A DNA stretch of 64,000 bases from Paraburkholderia nodosa (GTDB lineage: Bacteria; Pseudomonadota; Gammaproteobacteria; Burkholderiales; Burkholderiaceae), in contig NZ_MCNV01000019.1 of assembly GCF_001718195.1 (NCBI RefSeq), forward strand, positions 97,520 to 161,519. Direction: 5' to 3'. The position numbers were made by a program, and so were the translations under genes. A model generated the notes under the pieces. That model saw nothing but the letters and a program-made list of their open reading frames with translations. It did not search any database and was not told the origin of the DNA. The number at the start of each line of letters is the position of its first letter. Within the stretch, counting starts at the first letter, position 1. Positions 25,481 to 34,033 of the stretch are shown here, piece after piece.

Positions 25481-25830
25481 GGGCTACGTTCGAATGCTGC
25501 GAAAAGCCCTGGTTGGGCCCCGCGATGTCTTACCGATCATATCAAACGGTTGCCCGCACGAAACCCTGGATTGGCCTGGCTGGGCCGCGCCGTCGGCTCG
25601 GCAGTGCGGGGTAACCCCATCGTGGATTGACGCCCTGTTCAATTGCGAATTAAAACGATTCGACTTAACGATATCTAAAAGTTAATCCGCCGATGTTTTA
25701 ACAAATTTTAAAGATTTCTTGGTTTTGATATTAGAGTGACGCCTCAATATGCGTCCATGCGCCGCGGCTCTCACGGATTTTGATATTTATCATTGTAATC
25801 AGATGATGTGGATCAAGTGGAGAGAGCAAA
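25481..25830. other. AT-rich promoter region
   Basis: 350 bases between the XRE-cupin gene and a small gene. The part from about 25630 to 25830 is markedly AT-rich for this genome. It probably holds the divergent promoters of both genes and is a candidate H-NS target. A GGAGAGAG ribosome site ends the interval. No gene or repeat is evident. Confidence 0.5.
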
Positions 25831-26034
25831 ATGCATGACGAACGACTGGAGTTATTGCTGGCAATCTCGCGAAGAACGCTCGGGATCGAGAACTTCGAAC
25901 TGACCGGGAAGCCGACCGCCGACGCGCACCTCGTGAGCGCGGAGGATATTGGCCGCGCGCTGGAGTCGGCCTATGACGCCGGGCTGATCGTCGGCTACCG
26001 CATGGGACGCGTGGAGTGCGAAGAGAACACCTGA
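25831..26034 (+). CDS. Small conserved protein, DUF6900-like
   Basis: 67 residues with a strong GGAGAGAG ribosome site. The core LLAISRRTLGIENFEL followed by a helix ending ALESAYDAGLIVGYRMG resembles the short DUF6900 proteins common in Burkholderia plasmids and chromosomes; the link is by eye and moderate. Function is unknown. It sits alone behind an AT-rich region and is followed by a strong terminator, so it is a single-gene unit. Confidence 0.6.
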   Translation: MHDERLELLLAISRRTLGIENFELTGKPTADAHLVSAEDIGRALESAYDAGLIVGYRMGRVECEENT

Positions 26035-26058
26035 TTACCGCATGACGCGATTTAGGAG

Positions 26059-26085
26059 CGGCGCCCTTTAAAGGGCGCCGTTTTT
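26059..26085 (+). terminator. Intrinsic terminator
   Basis: A perfect 11-bp inverted repeat CGGCGCCCTTT / AAAGGGCGCCG, followed by TTTTTATTTT, just after the small DUF6900-like gene. Confidence 0.9.
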
Positions 26086-26233
26086 ATTTTGGTTTTGGTT
26101 AATACGATAATAAACGTTGCCTGATGAATGGGCGATGTGGCGTCTGATCAGTTCCGACGATTGTCAATCGACGCTTCATCGGCTGCATGACTCCCCAGGG
26201 TGCCTGCACCTGTTGCCAGGGAAACCTGACCGA

Positions 26234-26740
26234 TCAGACGAGCCGACGCAATGGCGCGAGCGACCAATCGTGCGGCACGCCATGCACGGCGAAAAACCAC
26301 GCGGCCACCCATGACGCCGCGACGACGATCAGGTCGCAGCGTCCGCTGCGCCACCAGTTCAGCGAATGCCGTTGAAAGATCCACGGCACACCGAGCGGAT
26401 TGGGCCAGTCCGCGAACAGGTGGATCACGCCTCCGCAAGCGAAGCCGAACGCGGGCGCCGCGAGCGGCACGTGCCCGAGTTTGTGATACGACCACACGAG
26501 CAACGCGATCCAGCCGATGCCCCAGTGCGTGAACGTGCGATGCGTGATCCAGAGGCGCCGCTTCTTGCGCCACCAGGCGACCTCCAGCCAGTCGGGCGCC
26601 GATCCGCCCGCGACACCCGCTGCGAACGCGAGCGCGGCGTAGAGATGCCAGGCGCTATCGGCGCCCTGATGCGTGACGATTGCGGCGGCGATGACGCCGG
26701 CGGCCCAACCCGTGGCGTGATGTGCGGTGCCTGATGCCAT
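26234..26740 (-). CDS. Membrane-bound metal-dependent hydrolase-like protein (YdjM/DUF457 family)
   Basis: 168 residues. The family marks are visible: an early His pair (GTAHHATGWAAG), APDWLE, THRTFTHW in the middle and HLFADWPNPLGVPW further on, set among four hydrophobic helices. The family is annotated as metal-dependent hydrolase with unknown substrate; in E. coli ydjM is a LexA-regulated gene. No LexA box was noticed here. It is followed by no obvious partner. Confidence 0.85.
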   Translation of the reverse strand: MASGTAHHATGWAAGVIAAAIVTHQGADSAWHLYAALAFAAGVAGGSAPDWLEVAWWRKKRRLWITHRTFTHWGIGWIALLVWSYHKLGHVPLAAPAFGFACGGVIHLFADWPNPLGVPWIFQRHSLNWWRSGRCDLIVVAASWVAAWFFAVHGVPHDWSLAPLRRLV

Positions 26741-26871
26741 GAAGCGGTGTGTTGCGAAGTCGAAGGGGGCGCAATCTTCGCAGATGTGTCGCCGTTATGA
26801 CAGGGGTGACATGCGGGCGACTTGCGGTACGTCGTGTGGCGCGTGCGGTGCCCGCGCCAGCCGTTCGCGCG

Positions 26872-27228
26872 TCAGGTCGTGCAGCGCGCCACGTCGAAGC
26901 GCAGTTCTTCTTCAGGCGGATCGTTCGACGCGGAAGCGCCGTGCGTCACGCGAATGACCGAGCCGTGGCCGTTCGGCGTGAGCGTGACGAAGTACGACGC
27001 GTCCGAGCGCGAGCCTACGCTCAGTTCCGTCGTATTGCCGTCGCGCGAACTGTGCACGTGCGGCAAGCGGTCTTCGAGGCAGCTCGCGACCGACGACGCC
27101 GAACGCGCCGACGAAGCGTAGATCATCGGTTCGCCATTCGAAGCAGTGCCGGACGGCGGTGTCGATCCACAAGCGGCGATGAGCGCGAGCGGAGTCGCGG
27201 CGAGAAGTCGTTGCGTGAGCGTTTTCAT
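26872..27228 (-). CDS. Small predicted lipoprotein
   Basis: 118 residues, using the ATG that gives a proper signal: MKTLTQRLLAATPLALIAAC with the lipidated Cys at residue 20. A longer frame upstream would bury the signal, so it was rejected. The mature part has two Cys residues (CLEDRLP and ARCTT) and beta-rich segments (SYFVTLTPNGHGSVIRVT). It resembles small Burkholderia lipoproteins without known function. Confidence 0.7.
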   Translation of the reverse strand: MKTLTQRLLAATPLALIAACGSTPPSGTASNGEPMIYASSARSASSVASCLEDRLPHVHSSRDGNTTELSVGSRSDASYFVTLTPNGHGSVIRVTHGASASNDPPEEELRFDVARCTT

Positions 27229-27332
27229 AGGCGGCGTGACAATATCGAAGCAGCGGATTATGCCAATGAGTATACGCACCCTGATCTGAATCAAGGCCTA
27301 CGCAGACGTAAAAAGATGCAACAGTTCACAAG

Positions 27333-27368
27333 AAAAAACGCACATGCGCTTGTGGCGCATGTGCGTTT
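27333..27368 (-). terminator. Intrinsic terminator of the porin gene
   Basis: A perfect 14-bp inverted repeat AAACGCACATGCGC / GCGCATGTGCGTTT with a 5-base loop; on the reverse strand it is followed by TTTTTTCTTG. It lies about 55 bases past the porin stop. Confidence 0.9.
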
Positions 27369-27422
27369 CGCAAAGGACAGGCAGCGTGGCGGGTCGCGCC
27401 GGGTTTGCCCAACCGCGAGCGA

Positions 27423-28586
27423 TCAGAAGCGGTGACGCAGACCGACTGTCGCGGCCACCTGGTTGTTCGTTGAAGAAGGCGAGAGCGTATTGATCGCAGC
27501 GACGTTTGCGATGCCCGAGCCGTCGGCGTTATAGCCGAGCGAGCCCGAAGCGTGCTGGTAGACGCCAGCGAGGTAGACGTCCGTGCGCTTGCTCAACGAG
27601 TAGTCGGTGCCGAGCACCACGGTGTGCCACTTCGGGCTGTTGTTGCTGCCGTTGCCGGTGACCGTGCCGTCGGTGAACGTGTAGGAGCCGACGAACGCGA
27701 GGGCGGGCGTCAGATGGTAGGCGCCGTTGATTTCATAGTTGTCGACGTGCAGGTTGAGGCCTGAGAGGCCCGGCAGCGGCGCGCTGCCGCCACTCGAGAG
27801 ACTCTGCATGCCGTCGATCTGCGAGTGTGTCCACACGAAGCCAACTTGTGCCGGGCCGTAGGTGTAGTTCACGCCCGCGCCAAACGAGCGCTGCAGCCGC
27901 GCCGAGATGTTCTGGTCGGCCGAGGCCGCGCTGTTCGCGGCGCCGAGGCCGCCGGAGTTGTTTTGTTGCGAGTAGGCGGCCGCGAAGTTCAGCGGGCCGT
28001 TGCCGTACGATGCGCCCACGCTCCACGCGCGGCCATTCGCGAAGCCGTTCGCGTCGTTGCTGAAGCCGTACAGGCCGCCGAACTGGAGGCCCGCGTAGTT
28101 TGCGCTGGCGTACTTGACCGAGTTCTTGATCGAATAGCTTTGGGCGAGGTTGTCGTTGTCGAACGGGTGGCCCGCGAGATTGTTGCCGTAGCCCGCGCCG
28201 GCTTCCGAGAGCGGCGAGAGGTAGTCGACCATCGAGTCGTACTGCCGCCCGAGCGTGAGCGTGCCGAACTTGTCGCTCTTCAAGCCGACGTAGGCCTGGC
28301 GGTTAAAGCCGCTGTCGCCGTTCTTGTAGCCGCCGTTGTTGAGGTTGAAGCCGCTTTCGAGGGTGAAGATCGCCTTCAGGCCGCCGCCCAGGTCTTCGGC
28401 GCCGCGAAAGCCGAAGTAGTTGTTCGAGAGAGCGCCGCTGCCCTGAGCCCACAGGCTGTGGCCGCCGACGTTGTTCGCGTAGACGATGCCGGCGTCGAGC
28501 GAGCCGTAAAGGGTGACGCTGCTTTGCGCATGGGCGCTGATGGCAAATGCACTGAGGACGCCTGCAGCAATGAGTGCTTTTTTCAT
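27423..28586 (-). CDS. General porin (Burkholderia OmpC/Opc type)
   Basis: 387 residues. Signal peptide MKKALIAAGVLSAFAISAHA is followed by SSVTLYGSLDAGIVY, the standard first strand of beta-proteobacterial trimeric porins. The FGFRGAEDLGGGLKAIFTLE and TLGRQYDSM elements and the terminal Phe (GLRHRF) needed for BAM recognition are present. It lets small polar solutes through the outer membrane. The gene stands alone between its terminator and a long 5' region. Many paralogues exist in this genus, so the specific substrate range is not predictable. Confidence 0.92.
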   Translation of the reverse strand: MKKALIAAGVLSAFAISAHAQSSVTLYGSLDAGIVYANNVGGHSLWAQGSGALSNNYFGFRGAEDLGGGLKAIFTLESGFNLNNGGYKNGDSGFNRQAYVGLKSDKFGTLTLGRQYDSMVDYLSPLSEAGAGYGNNLAGHPFDNDNLAQSYSIKNSVKYASANYAGLQFGGLYGFSNDANGFANGRAWSVGASYGNGPLNFAAAYSQQNNSGGLGAANSAASADQNISARLQRSFGAGVNYTYGPAQVGFVWTHSQIDGMQSLSSGGSAPLPGLSGLNLHVDNYEINGAYHLTPALAFVGSYTFTDGTVTGNGSNNSPKWHTVVLGTDYSLSKRTDVYLAGVYQHASGSLGYNADGSGIANVAAINTLSPSSTNNQVAATVGLRHRF

Positions 28587-29258
28587 GTTTTTCTCCGGTC
28601 AGAACTTGGGGAATCTCAGGCCGAATATTCTGAAAATCGATTTCGTGCCCGGGTGATTCGCAACGAAGTGTAAGCCCGGTATTCGGCGTATTTACGCAAA
28701 TCGACGCAACAATGCATTCATCTCATTTCGCGATCGGCATTAATCGCCGTAAGTGATTGCATATAAAGACTTTTTCTATTGGATTATCGGGTGCGACAAA
28801 ATGGTCGAGCTGGATAATCCGTTGTGCATCCGCGACGATGCGACAAACCCGCGCAGGAGCTGGCCTAACGCGAATTCAACGCTTTTTCAAGCGCGATTCT
28901 TGTCGTTTGGTGAAAGGTACTGTTCCAGATCATGGGCTGAACCCACGCATTGCGCGGCGGTACAATGGCTTCAGCCCTCGACCAAGGGTGGTCTTTTTTC
29001 ATCTGTTTTTACGCGGCTCTCGGGCCGCGTTTTTTTTGCCCGCAGGAAATTATTTTAAATTAATGCGCAAGGCGGAATGATGCGTTGCGGAAAACGCAAT
29101 GATTAAAATCACCAGTCGATATTCTGCTTTGGTGGCGCGATAATCCGAACCGGCTGGATAGAAAGACGCGGCGCCCGACGCGCGACGCGATCCGGGTAGA
29201 ATCTTGCCCTTGCCCCGCGACGGGCAAGTCCCCCGCAGAACCCGATGAAAACCCCGCC
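28587..29258. other. Long non-coding interval with tandem rightward terminators
   Basis: 672 bases between the porin and a rightward hypothetical gene. The left part holds the porin's leader (GGAGAAAA ribosome site near 28590). No coding frame with a ribosome site is seen. At 28961 a TACAAT hexamer with CTGAAC 18 bases before could be a promoter, and two terminators follow at 28980-28999 and 29012-29037, suggesting a very short RNA or an attenuator ahead of the next gene. Confidence 0.5.
28980..29037 (+). terminator. Two tandem intrinsic terminators
   Basis: First, GACCA / TGGTC with an AGGG loop and six T; then CGCGGC / GCCGCG with a 6-base loop and eight T. No open reading frame ends just before them. 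Confidence 0.7.
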
Positions 29259-29780
29259 ATGACCGATTCCTCACCCGCAACCGATTCCGATTTCCCCGCC
29301 GATGACCTCGCCGCTGAAGCCGAGGTGATCCAGGAGGCGCGCCTGTGGCGCAAGGACGGCTGGACCGCGCGCGTGATCAAGAATGAGGACGACGACGGCT
29401 GGGCCGTCGAAATGATCAAGGACGGCGAGCCTGAGCCTGCACTCGTCGGCCCGTGGACCATGGGCCGTGACAAGAAGAATCCCAAGCCGCTCGACACGTC
29501 GGCGTTCAACACGCTCGTGAAGACCGCTTCGGAGGTGCTGCGCCGGCACGAGCAGCAATTGCGCGCACTGCTGCACAAGCGCGTGAGCGTGCAGACCGCC
29601 GAAGGCGATGTGGACGTGACGCTCGACATCGTTCCCGACGAGTACGAGCCCTACGGGCTCATCAGCGCGATCGACGCGTTCGGCGAGCAACTCGCTCAGG
29701 CGCGCGTCGCGCCGAACTTCAAGCTCACGAAAGCCCGCGCCGAGGCCTGGGCCGAAGGCGGTTTCGGGCGTATCGAATAA
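29259..29780 (+). CDS. Conserved hypothetical protein
   Basis: 173 residues, acidic at the N-terminus (TDSDFPADDLAAEAEV), soluble. A small alpha/beta region (LWRKDGWTARVIKNEDDDGWAVEMI) is followed by a helical part (FNTLVKTASEVLRRHEQQL). Similar proteins are widespread in Burkholderia without known role. Ribosome site is weak. Stops 18 bases before the convergent exported-protein gene. Confidence 0.75.
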   Translation: MTDSSPATDSDFPADDLAAEAEVIQEARLWRKDGWTARVIKNEDDDGWAVEMIKDGEPEPALVGPWTMGRDKKNPKPLDTSAFNTLVKTASEVLRRHEQQLRALLHKRVSVQTAEGDVDVTLDIVPDEYEPYGLISAIDAFGEQLAQARVAPNFKLTKARAEAWAEGGFGRIE

Positions 29781-29798
29781 CGCTCAAAGCCTGCCCGC

Positions 29799-30233
29799 TT
29801 ACTCCTGCTTGCAGAAGATCGCTGTTAACAGCGGTCCGGCATGGTGGACGATGGCGTTATTGCCTGCCGCCGTGAGGGCCGCCTGCACCCTCGTCTGGGT
29901 GCCGACCACGACGGCGCCGTAGGCGGAAGGGGCGATGGGTGTGCCGTCGCCGGTCTTGAAGAGCGGGTCGTCCTTCTGGAAACCCACGATGGCGAACACG
30001 CTGAATCCATAGGCGGTCATGTGCTGGCCGCGCGCGGGCCAGAATGCGTTGATCGAATTGCTTTCGACCTTCATGGGCTTCGGATCGATCAGGTTTTGCG
30101 TGATCAGCCCGGAGATGAAGTCGTGTGCGGACTCGCTGCAGGTCAGCGAATCGTCGATGGCGGCGGCGCGGGCGTTGCCGGCGAGAAGCGTCAGGACAGC
30201 GAGAAAAAGGGCGGCAAAGGTAAAGCGTTTCAT
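29799..30233 (-). CDS. Small exported periplasmic protein of unknown function
   Basis: 144 residues with a signal peptide (MKRFTFAALFLAVLTLLAGNARA). The mature part has one Cys near each end (LTCSES and IFCKQE), which may form a disulfide holding the ends together. No domain is recognised. It is convergent with the preceding gene and divergent from the CDP-alcohol phosphotransferase gene. Confidence 0.7.
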   Translation of the reverse strand: MKRFTFAALFLAVLTLLAGNARAAAIDDSLTCSESAHDFISGLITQNLIDPKPMKVESNSINAFWPARGQHMTAYGFSVFAIVGFQKDDPLFKTGDGTPIAPSAYGAVVVGTQTRVQAALTAAGNNAIVHHAGPLLTAIFCKQE

Positions 30234-30445
30234 TACGTGAATGGCGAAAGTGCGTGCGCCGGAGCCGTTGGACGCAAAACGTCCGGGCTGGCGCGAAGGG
30301 TTGCACTCTACGCGTGTTCGGGCAACTTCGCTTGCGCCGCCGCGGGAGCCGATCTAGCGCTTTTCCTTACAGAACCACAAGCAAAAAGTGGGACGATCGT
30401 CGGAATACCTGCAAGATTTCTGGAAGGCGTATATATTGCGCGGTT

Positions 30446-31147
30446 ATGACCGAAAAAGATAAACCTGTAAAAATGGCTCCGAAAGCGGTGCCGCCGCCGC
30501 GCACGTGGGACGCTCGCGCGGCGCGCTGGCTTGTCACTCCGCTTGTACCCACGCGCGTTACCCCGAATCATTTGACCACGCTGCGACTCCTGATTGGCGT
30601 TGCCGGCGGCTTTTTTCTGGCGCGCGGAGACTTTCTGCACGTCAATATTGGCGCGTTTCTGATCGTGCTGTCGAATTTTGTCGATCATACCGACGGCGAA
30701 CTGGCGCGTATCAGCGGTAAAACCAGCCGCATCGGGCATTTCTACGATCTCGCGGCGGACGCGCTCGTCACCGTCCTGCTGTTCCTCGGCATGGGCTACG
30801 GCCTCGGCGTCGTGGCCGCCCACACCGGCGCCGAATGGCATGTGCCGCCGGCCGTGCTGGGCGGCATCGCGGGCGTCGCGGTCGCCGTGATCTTTTTCCT
30901 GCGCATGCGCATCGAGGAAATGGCCGGCAAGGCGGGCACCCAACAGGCGTTCGCCGGCGGCTTCGAGACCGAAGACGTGCTGTATCTGCTACCCCTTGCC
31001 ACGCTGACGGGCGTCGTGTCGCCGTTCATTATCGCGGCTTCGATCGGGGCGCCGTTGTTCGCCATCTGGGTGGTGCTCGACTATGTGCGCGTGACGCGCC
31101 GCCTGCGCCCCGCCAAGGAAACCCGCCAGGTGTGGAGCAGCAGATGA
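30446..31147 (+). CDS. CDP-alcohol phosphotransferase, first gene of a putative lipid cluster
   Basis: 233 residues. The CDP-alcohol phosphotransferase motif D-x2-DG-x2-AR-x8-G-x3-D-x3-D is complete: Asp80, Asp83, Gly84, Ala87, Arg88, Gly97, Asp101, Asp105. Five or six hydrophobic helices follow. Such enzymes join a CDP-activated group to an alcohol with release of CMP, as in phospholipid synthesis. A TATATT hexamer just upstream may be the promoter -10. Its stop overlaps the oxygenase start (ATGA). A cytidylyltransferase-like gene lies three genes on and could supply the CDP-linked substrate. The alcohol and the product are unknown. Confidence 0.88.
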   Translation: MTEKDKPVKMAPKAVPPPRTWDARAARWLVTPLVPTRVTPNHLTTLRLLIGVAGGFFLARGDFLHVNIGAFLIVLSNFVDHTDGELARISGKTSRIGHFYDLAADALVTVLLFLGMGYGLGVVAAHTGAEWHVPPAVLGGIAGVAVAVIFFLRMRIEEMAGKAGTQQAFAGGFETEDVLYLLPLATLTGVVSPFIIAASIGAPLFAIWVVLDYVRVTRRLRPAKETRQVWSSR

Positions 31148-31989
31148 GCCTGCAAGCAGAACAAGAACAGGTCGTAGCGCCGCGCGCCCCCGCGCCAGCC
31201 CGCGCCCCCGCGCCAGCCCGCGCCCCCGCGCTAGCCCGCGCCTCACGCGCGGCGGCTGGCGAGCCGGACGGCGCGATCGGCCGCGCGCTGCAACCGCTGA
31301 ACACCGCGCGCCTGCGCGACGACTATCAGAGCCAGGGCTCGTTCCTGTATCTCGCCGATTTTCTGCCCGCCGACGCCACGCAACAGTTGATCGACGCGGC
31401 CAACGCGCTGCTTCCCGAAGTCAACCGCAACTATCTGCCGGGCCACAAGGCGGGCGGCAGCGTGAGCCGTCACACCATCGACCGCCTCGCGCCGTACATC
31501 GCCGAGCTTTACCGCTCGCCGCAGCTCATCGCGTGGCTCGAAAAGATCACGGGCGACCGCCTGCAGCTTTCGCCCGAAGACGACCCGCACGCTTACGCTC
31601 TCTATTACTACACGCGCGCCGGCGATCACATCGGCTGGCATTACGACACGTCCTACTACGACGGCCGCCGCTATACGGTGCTGCTCGGGGTAATCGACGA
31701 GTCGTCGTGCAAGCTCGACTACGAACTGCACACGAAAGACCCGAACAAGGCGGATGAGCCGGGTTCGGTGCAATACCCGCCGGGCGCGCTCATCGTGTTC
31801 GACGGCGACAAGCTTCGCCATCGCGTCACGCCGAGTCTCGAAGGCGAAGTGCGCGTTTCGCTCACGCTCGAATACGTGACGAACCCGAATATGCGCCCGT
31901 GGCGGCGTTTCATTTCGAACATGAAGGACGCGATTGCGTACTTCGGTTTCCGCCAGGTGTTCCGCAAGGCATTCGGAGGCAAGGCGTGA
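31144..31989 (+). CDS. 2-oxoglutarate/Fe(II)-dependent oxygenase-like protein
   Basis: 281 residues. The iron triad and the 2-oxoglutarate Arg are visible: His166 and Asp168 (GWHYD), His226 (LRHRV), Arg237 (EVRVSL), in a double-stranded beta-helix of the prolyl-hydroxylase type. It would hydroxylate or otherwise oxidise a product of the cluster. The first 45 residues are a low-complexity Ala/Pro/Arg extension made by an 18-base tandem repeat and are not part of the fold. ATGA overlap with the gene before and GTGA overlap with the gene after tie it to the cluster. Confidence 0.82.
   Translation: MSLQAEQEQVVAPRAPAPARAPAPARAPALARASRAAAGEPDGAIGRALQPLNTARLRDDYQSQGSFLYLADFLPADATQQLIDAANALLPEVNRNYLPGHKAGGSVSRHTIDRLAPYIAELYRSPQLIAWLEKITGDRLQLSPEDDPHAYALYYYTRAGDHIGWHYDTSYYDGRRYTVLLGVIDESSCKLDYELHTKDPNKADEPGSVQYPPGALIVFDGDKLRHRVTPSLEGEVRVSLTLEYVTNPNMRPWRRFISNMKDAIAYFGFRQVFRKAFGGKA
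31183..31236 (+). repeat. 18-base tandem repeat, three copies
   Basis: CGCGCCCCCGCGCCAGCC occurs three times in a row, the last copy with one change. It encodes repeated RAPAPA units in the N-terminal extension of the oxygenase. In-frame unit length means copy number can change without frameshift. Confidence 0.95.
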
Positions 31990-32996
31990 GCCGTGCTGCC
32001 ATCCTGCTGTTGTCGATCGGCACGGCGCTCTTCATTGCGCTGCTCGCCTGGCAGGGGCTCGGCTCGGTCACGGGCGCACTTGCGGCCGCGGGCTGGGGCC
32101 TCGTCCTCGTCGCGGCGTTCCACGTCGTGCCGCTCGCACTCGACGCGGGTGCGATCGCCGTGCTCTTCGGCCGGGACGAGCGTGTCGATCAGCGCGATGC
32201 ATTGCTCGCGCGGTGGACCGGCGAATCGGTTAACAGCCTGTTGCCCGCGGGCCAGATCGGCGGCCCCGTGGCGATGGTGCGCCAGCTCGGTCAACGCGGC
32301 ATGTCGATGCGCAATGCGGCTGCGGCCATCACCGTGAGCACGACGCTGCAAGCCGTCGCGCAGATCGTCTTCGCCGTATTCGGCATCGTGCTTTTTTCGG
32401 CCTACGCCGCGAATGGCGCGCCGCGCGACCTCGGCGTCGCCGCGCTGATCGCGACCGCCGTGCTCGGCGGCCTGATCGCGCTGTTTTATGTCGCGCAGCG
32501 TCGCGGTCTGTTCGGCCGCCTGCTGCGTCTGGCATCGAAAGTGTTCGGCAAGCGCGACTGGTCGGCGCTTGCCACGCGCGCCGACGCGATCGACGAAGCC
32601 GTGAAGTCGCTTTATGCCCGGCGCGGCCGCGTGGCGGCCAGCTTCGCGCTGAGCCTCGCGGGCTGGCTCGTGGGCACGGTGGAAGTGTGGCTCGCGCTGC
32701 GCTTTCTCGGCCACCCCACAGGCTGGATCGATGCGCTGCTGCTCGAGAGCATCGGCCAGGCGATTCGCGGTGCGGCCTTCGCCATTCCTGGCTCGCTGGG
32801 CGTGCAAGAGGGCGGTTATCTGCTGCTCGCGCCGCTCGTCGGCCTGCCGCCCGAGGCGGCGCTCGCGCTCTCGCTTGCCAAGCGCGCGCGAGAAATCCTG
32901 CTCGGCTTGCCGGGCCTTCTGTATCTGCATTTCAGCGAACGTAGCTGGCAACGCCGACGCGCCTTGCGCGTCCCCGCTGTCGAAGTCGCCGATTGA
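31986..32996 (+). CDS. LPG-synthase-TM / HpnL-type integral membrane protein
   Basis: 336 residues from a GTG in a GTGA overlap with the oxygenase gene. Seven to eight hydrophobic helices carry family motifs ESVNSLLPAGQIGGPVAM and AIPGSLGVQEGGYLLL, found in the membrane half of lysylphosphatidylglycerol synthase and in HpnL-like (UPF0104) proteins. These are thought to move or present lipids across the membrane. In this cluster it could flip or accept the lipid made by the CDP-alcohol phosphotransferase. The resemblance to hopanoid HpnL is suggestive only; no hopanoid genes are adjacent. Confidence 0.8.
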   Translation: MSRAAILLLSIGTALFIALLAWQGLGSVTGALAAAGWGLVLVAAFHVVPLALDAGAIAVLFGRDERVDQRDALLARWTGESVNSLLPAGQIGGPVAMVRQLGQRGMSMRNAAAAITVSTTLQAVAQIVFAVFGIVLFSAYAANGAPRDLGVAALIATAVLGGLIALFYVAQRRGLFGRLLRLASKVFGKRDWSALATRADAIDEAVKSLYARRGRVAASFALSLAGWLVGTVEVWLALRFLGHPTGWIDALLLESIGQAIRGAAFAIPGSLGVQEGGYLLLAPLVGLPPEAALALSLAKRAREILLGLPGLLYLHFSERSWQRRRALRVPAVEVAD

Positions 32997-33023
32997 CCTT
33001 TTTCTTCCAAGGAACGTTTGCGC

Positions 33024-33803
33024 ATGCGCGCCATCATTCTCGCGGCAGGCCTCGGCCTGCGCCTTCAGCAACCCGCTGGAGAACAGTTTCCGAAATGTCT
33101 GCTGCAGTTCGAGGGCGTGACGCTGCTCGAACGCCATCTGCAATTCCTGGAAGAGGCGGGTGTCACGGAGGTCGTGCTCGCGCTCGGTTTCCAGCCTGAG
33201 CTGGTCGAGGCCGAACTCAAGCGCATCGGCTGGCCGCACAAGGTCGAGGTCGTGATGAATCCGCGCTTCGACCTGGGCAGCGTGCTCACGGTACATCGCA
33301 CGGCAGAGGCGCTTACGCGCGGCGGCGATGTGCTGCTCATGGACGCCGACGTGCTCTACGACGAGCGCGTGTTCGCACCGCTCGTGGCGGGCGAGGCGCC
33401 TGCCAACCGTCTCTTGATCGACCGCGACTTCGAAGCCGGCGACGAGCCCGTGAAGCTGTGTCTGCGCGACGGTGTGCCCGTCGAACTGCGCAAGCAGCTG
33501 GCGGTCGGTCTGAAATACGACACGATCGGCGAGTCGGTGGGATTCTTCCGCCTGAACGAAGCGACGGCGCGCCGCTTTGCGCAGATCGTCGAAGGCTATG
33601 TCGATACGGGCCGCGCGAACCTGCCGCACGAAGAAGCGCTGCGCGACCTGCTGCTCGAACGCGGCAGCGAGTTCGAAACCGCGGACGTCACCGGCGCGCC
33701 GTGGATCGAGATCGACTTCCCCAACGACGTCACGCGCGCCGCGCAGCAGGTGCTGCCGCAACTGCGTCCCGTGGTGAGCCGCGTGAAGCAGGCCGCTATC
33801 TAA
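33024..33803 (+). CDS. NTP-transferase (cytidylyltransferase-like), last gene of the lipid cluster
   Basis: 259 residues from the ATG giving MRAIILAAGLGLRL; a CCAAGGAAC ribosome site precedes it. The nucleotidyltransferase signature LAAGLGLRLQ..FPKCLLQF and a later MDADVLYDE metal-binding segment are present. Related enzymes activate phosphocholine, phosphoaminoethylphosphonate or inositol phosphate with CTP. Paired with a CDP-alcohol phosphotransferase, CTP is the likely donor. It lies 27 bases after the membrane-protein gene. The substrate is not determinable from sequence by eye. Confidence 0.82.
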   Translation: MRAIILAAGLGLRLQQPAGEQFPKCLLQFEGVTLLERHLQFLEEAGVTEVVLALGFQPELVEAELKRIGWPHKVEVVMNPRFDLGSVLTVHRTAEALTRGGDVLLMDADVLYDERVFAPLVAGEAPANRLLIDRDFEAGDEPVKLCLRDGVPVELRKQLAVGLKYDTIGESVGFFRLNEATARRFAQIVEGYVDTGRANLPHEEALRDLLLERGSEFETADVTGAPWIEIDFPNDVTRAAQQVLPQLRPVVSRVKQAAI

Positions 33804-34033
33804 AGCGCATCTGCGTGGATTGCCTCACGCAGATTGCTCGAATCAGGCCGCGAGGTCTGTCTCCGCATGAAGGCGGAGGCGGGCTTCGCGGCTTTTATTA
33901 TTTGCGCGCGCGTTTGCTGCGTGGCGCACACGCAAAGGGCGCCGCTTCATCTGTTGCCGGGTTCCCGTTTTCCGCAACAAGGGCCATAATGGCAGCTTTA
34001 CGCCATCAGCCACGCTGATCGTCGTTCCTGCCC

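Noticed and set aside
31183..31236. Short tandem repeat considered as a CRISPR array
   Set aside because: Units are contiguous without spacers and lie in frame within a coding region.
31719..33761. Leftward 680-codon frame across the lipid cluster
   Set aside because: Antisense to three real genes, with Arg/Gln/His-rich translation and no motif.
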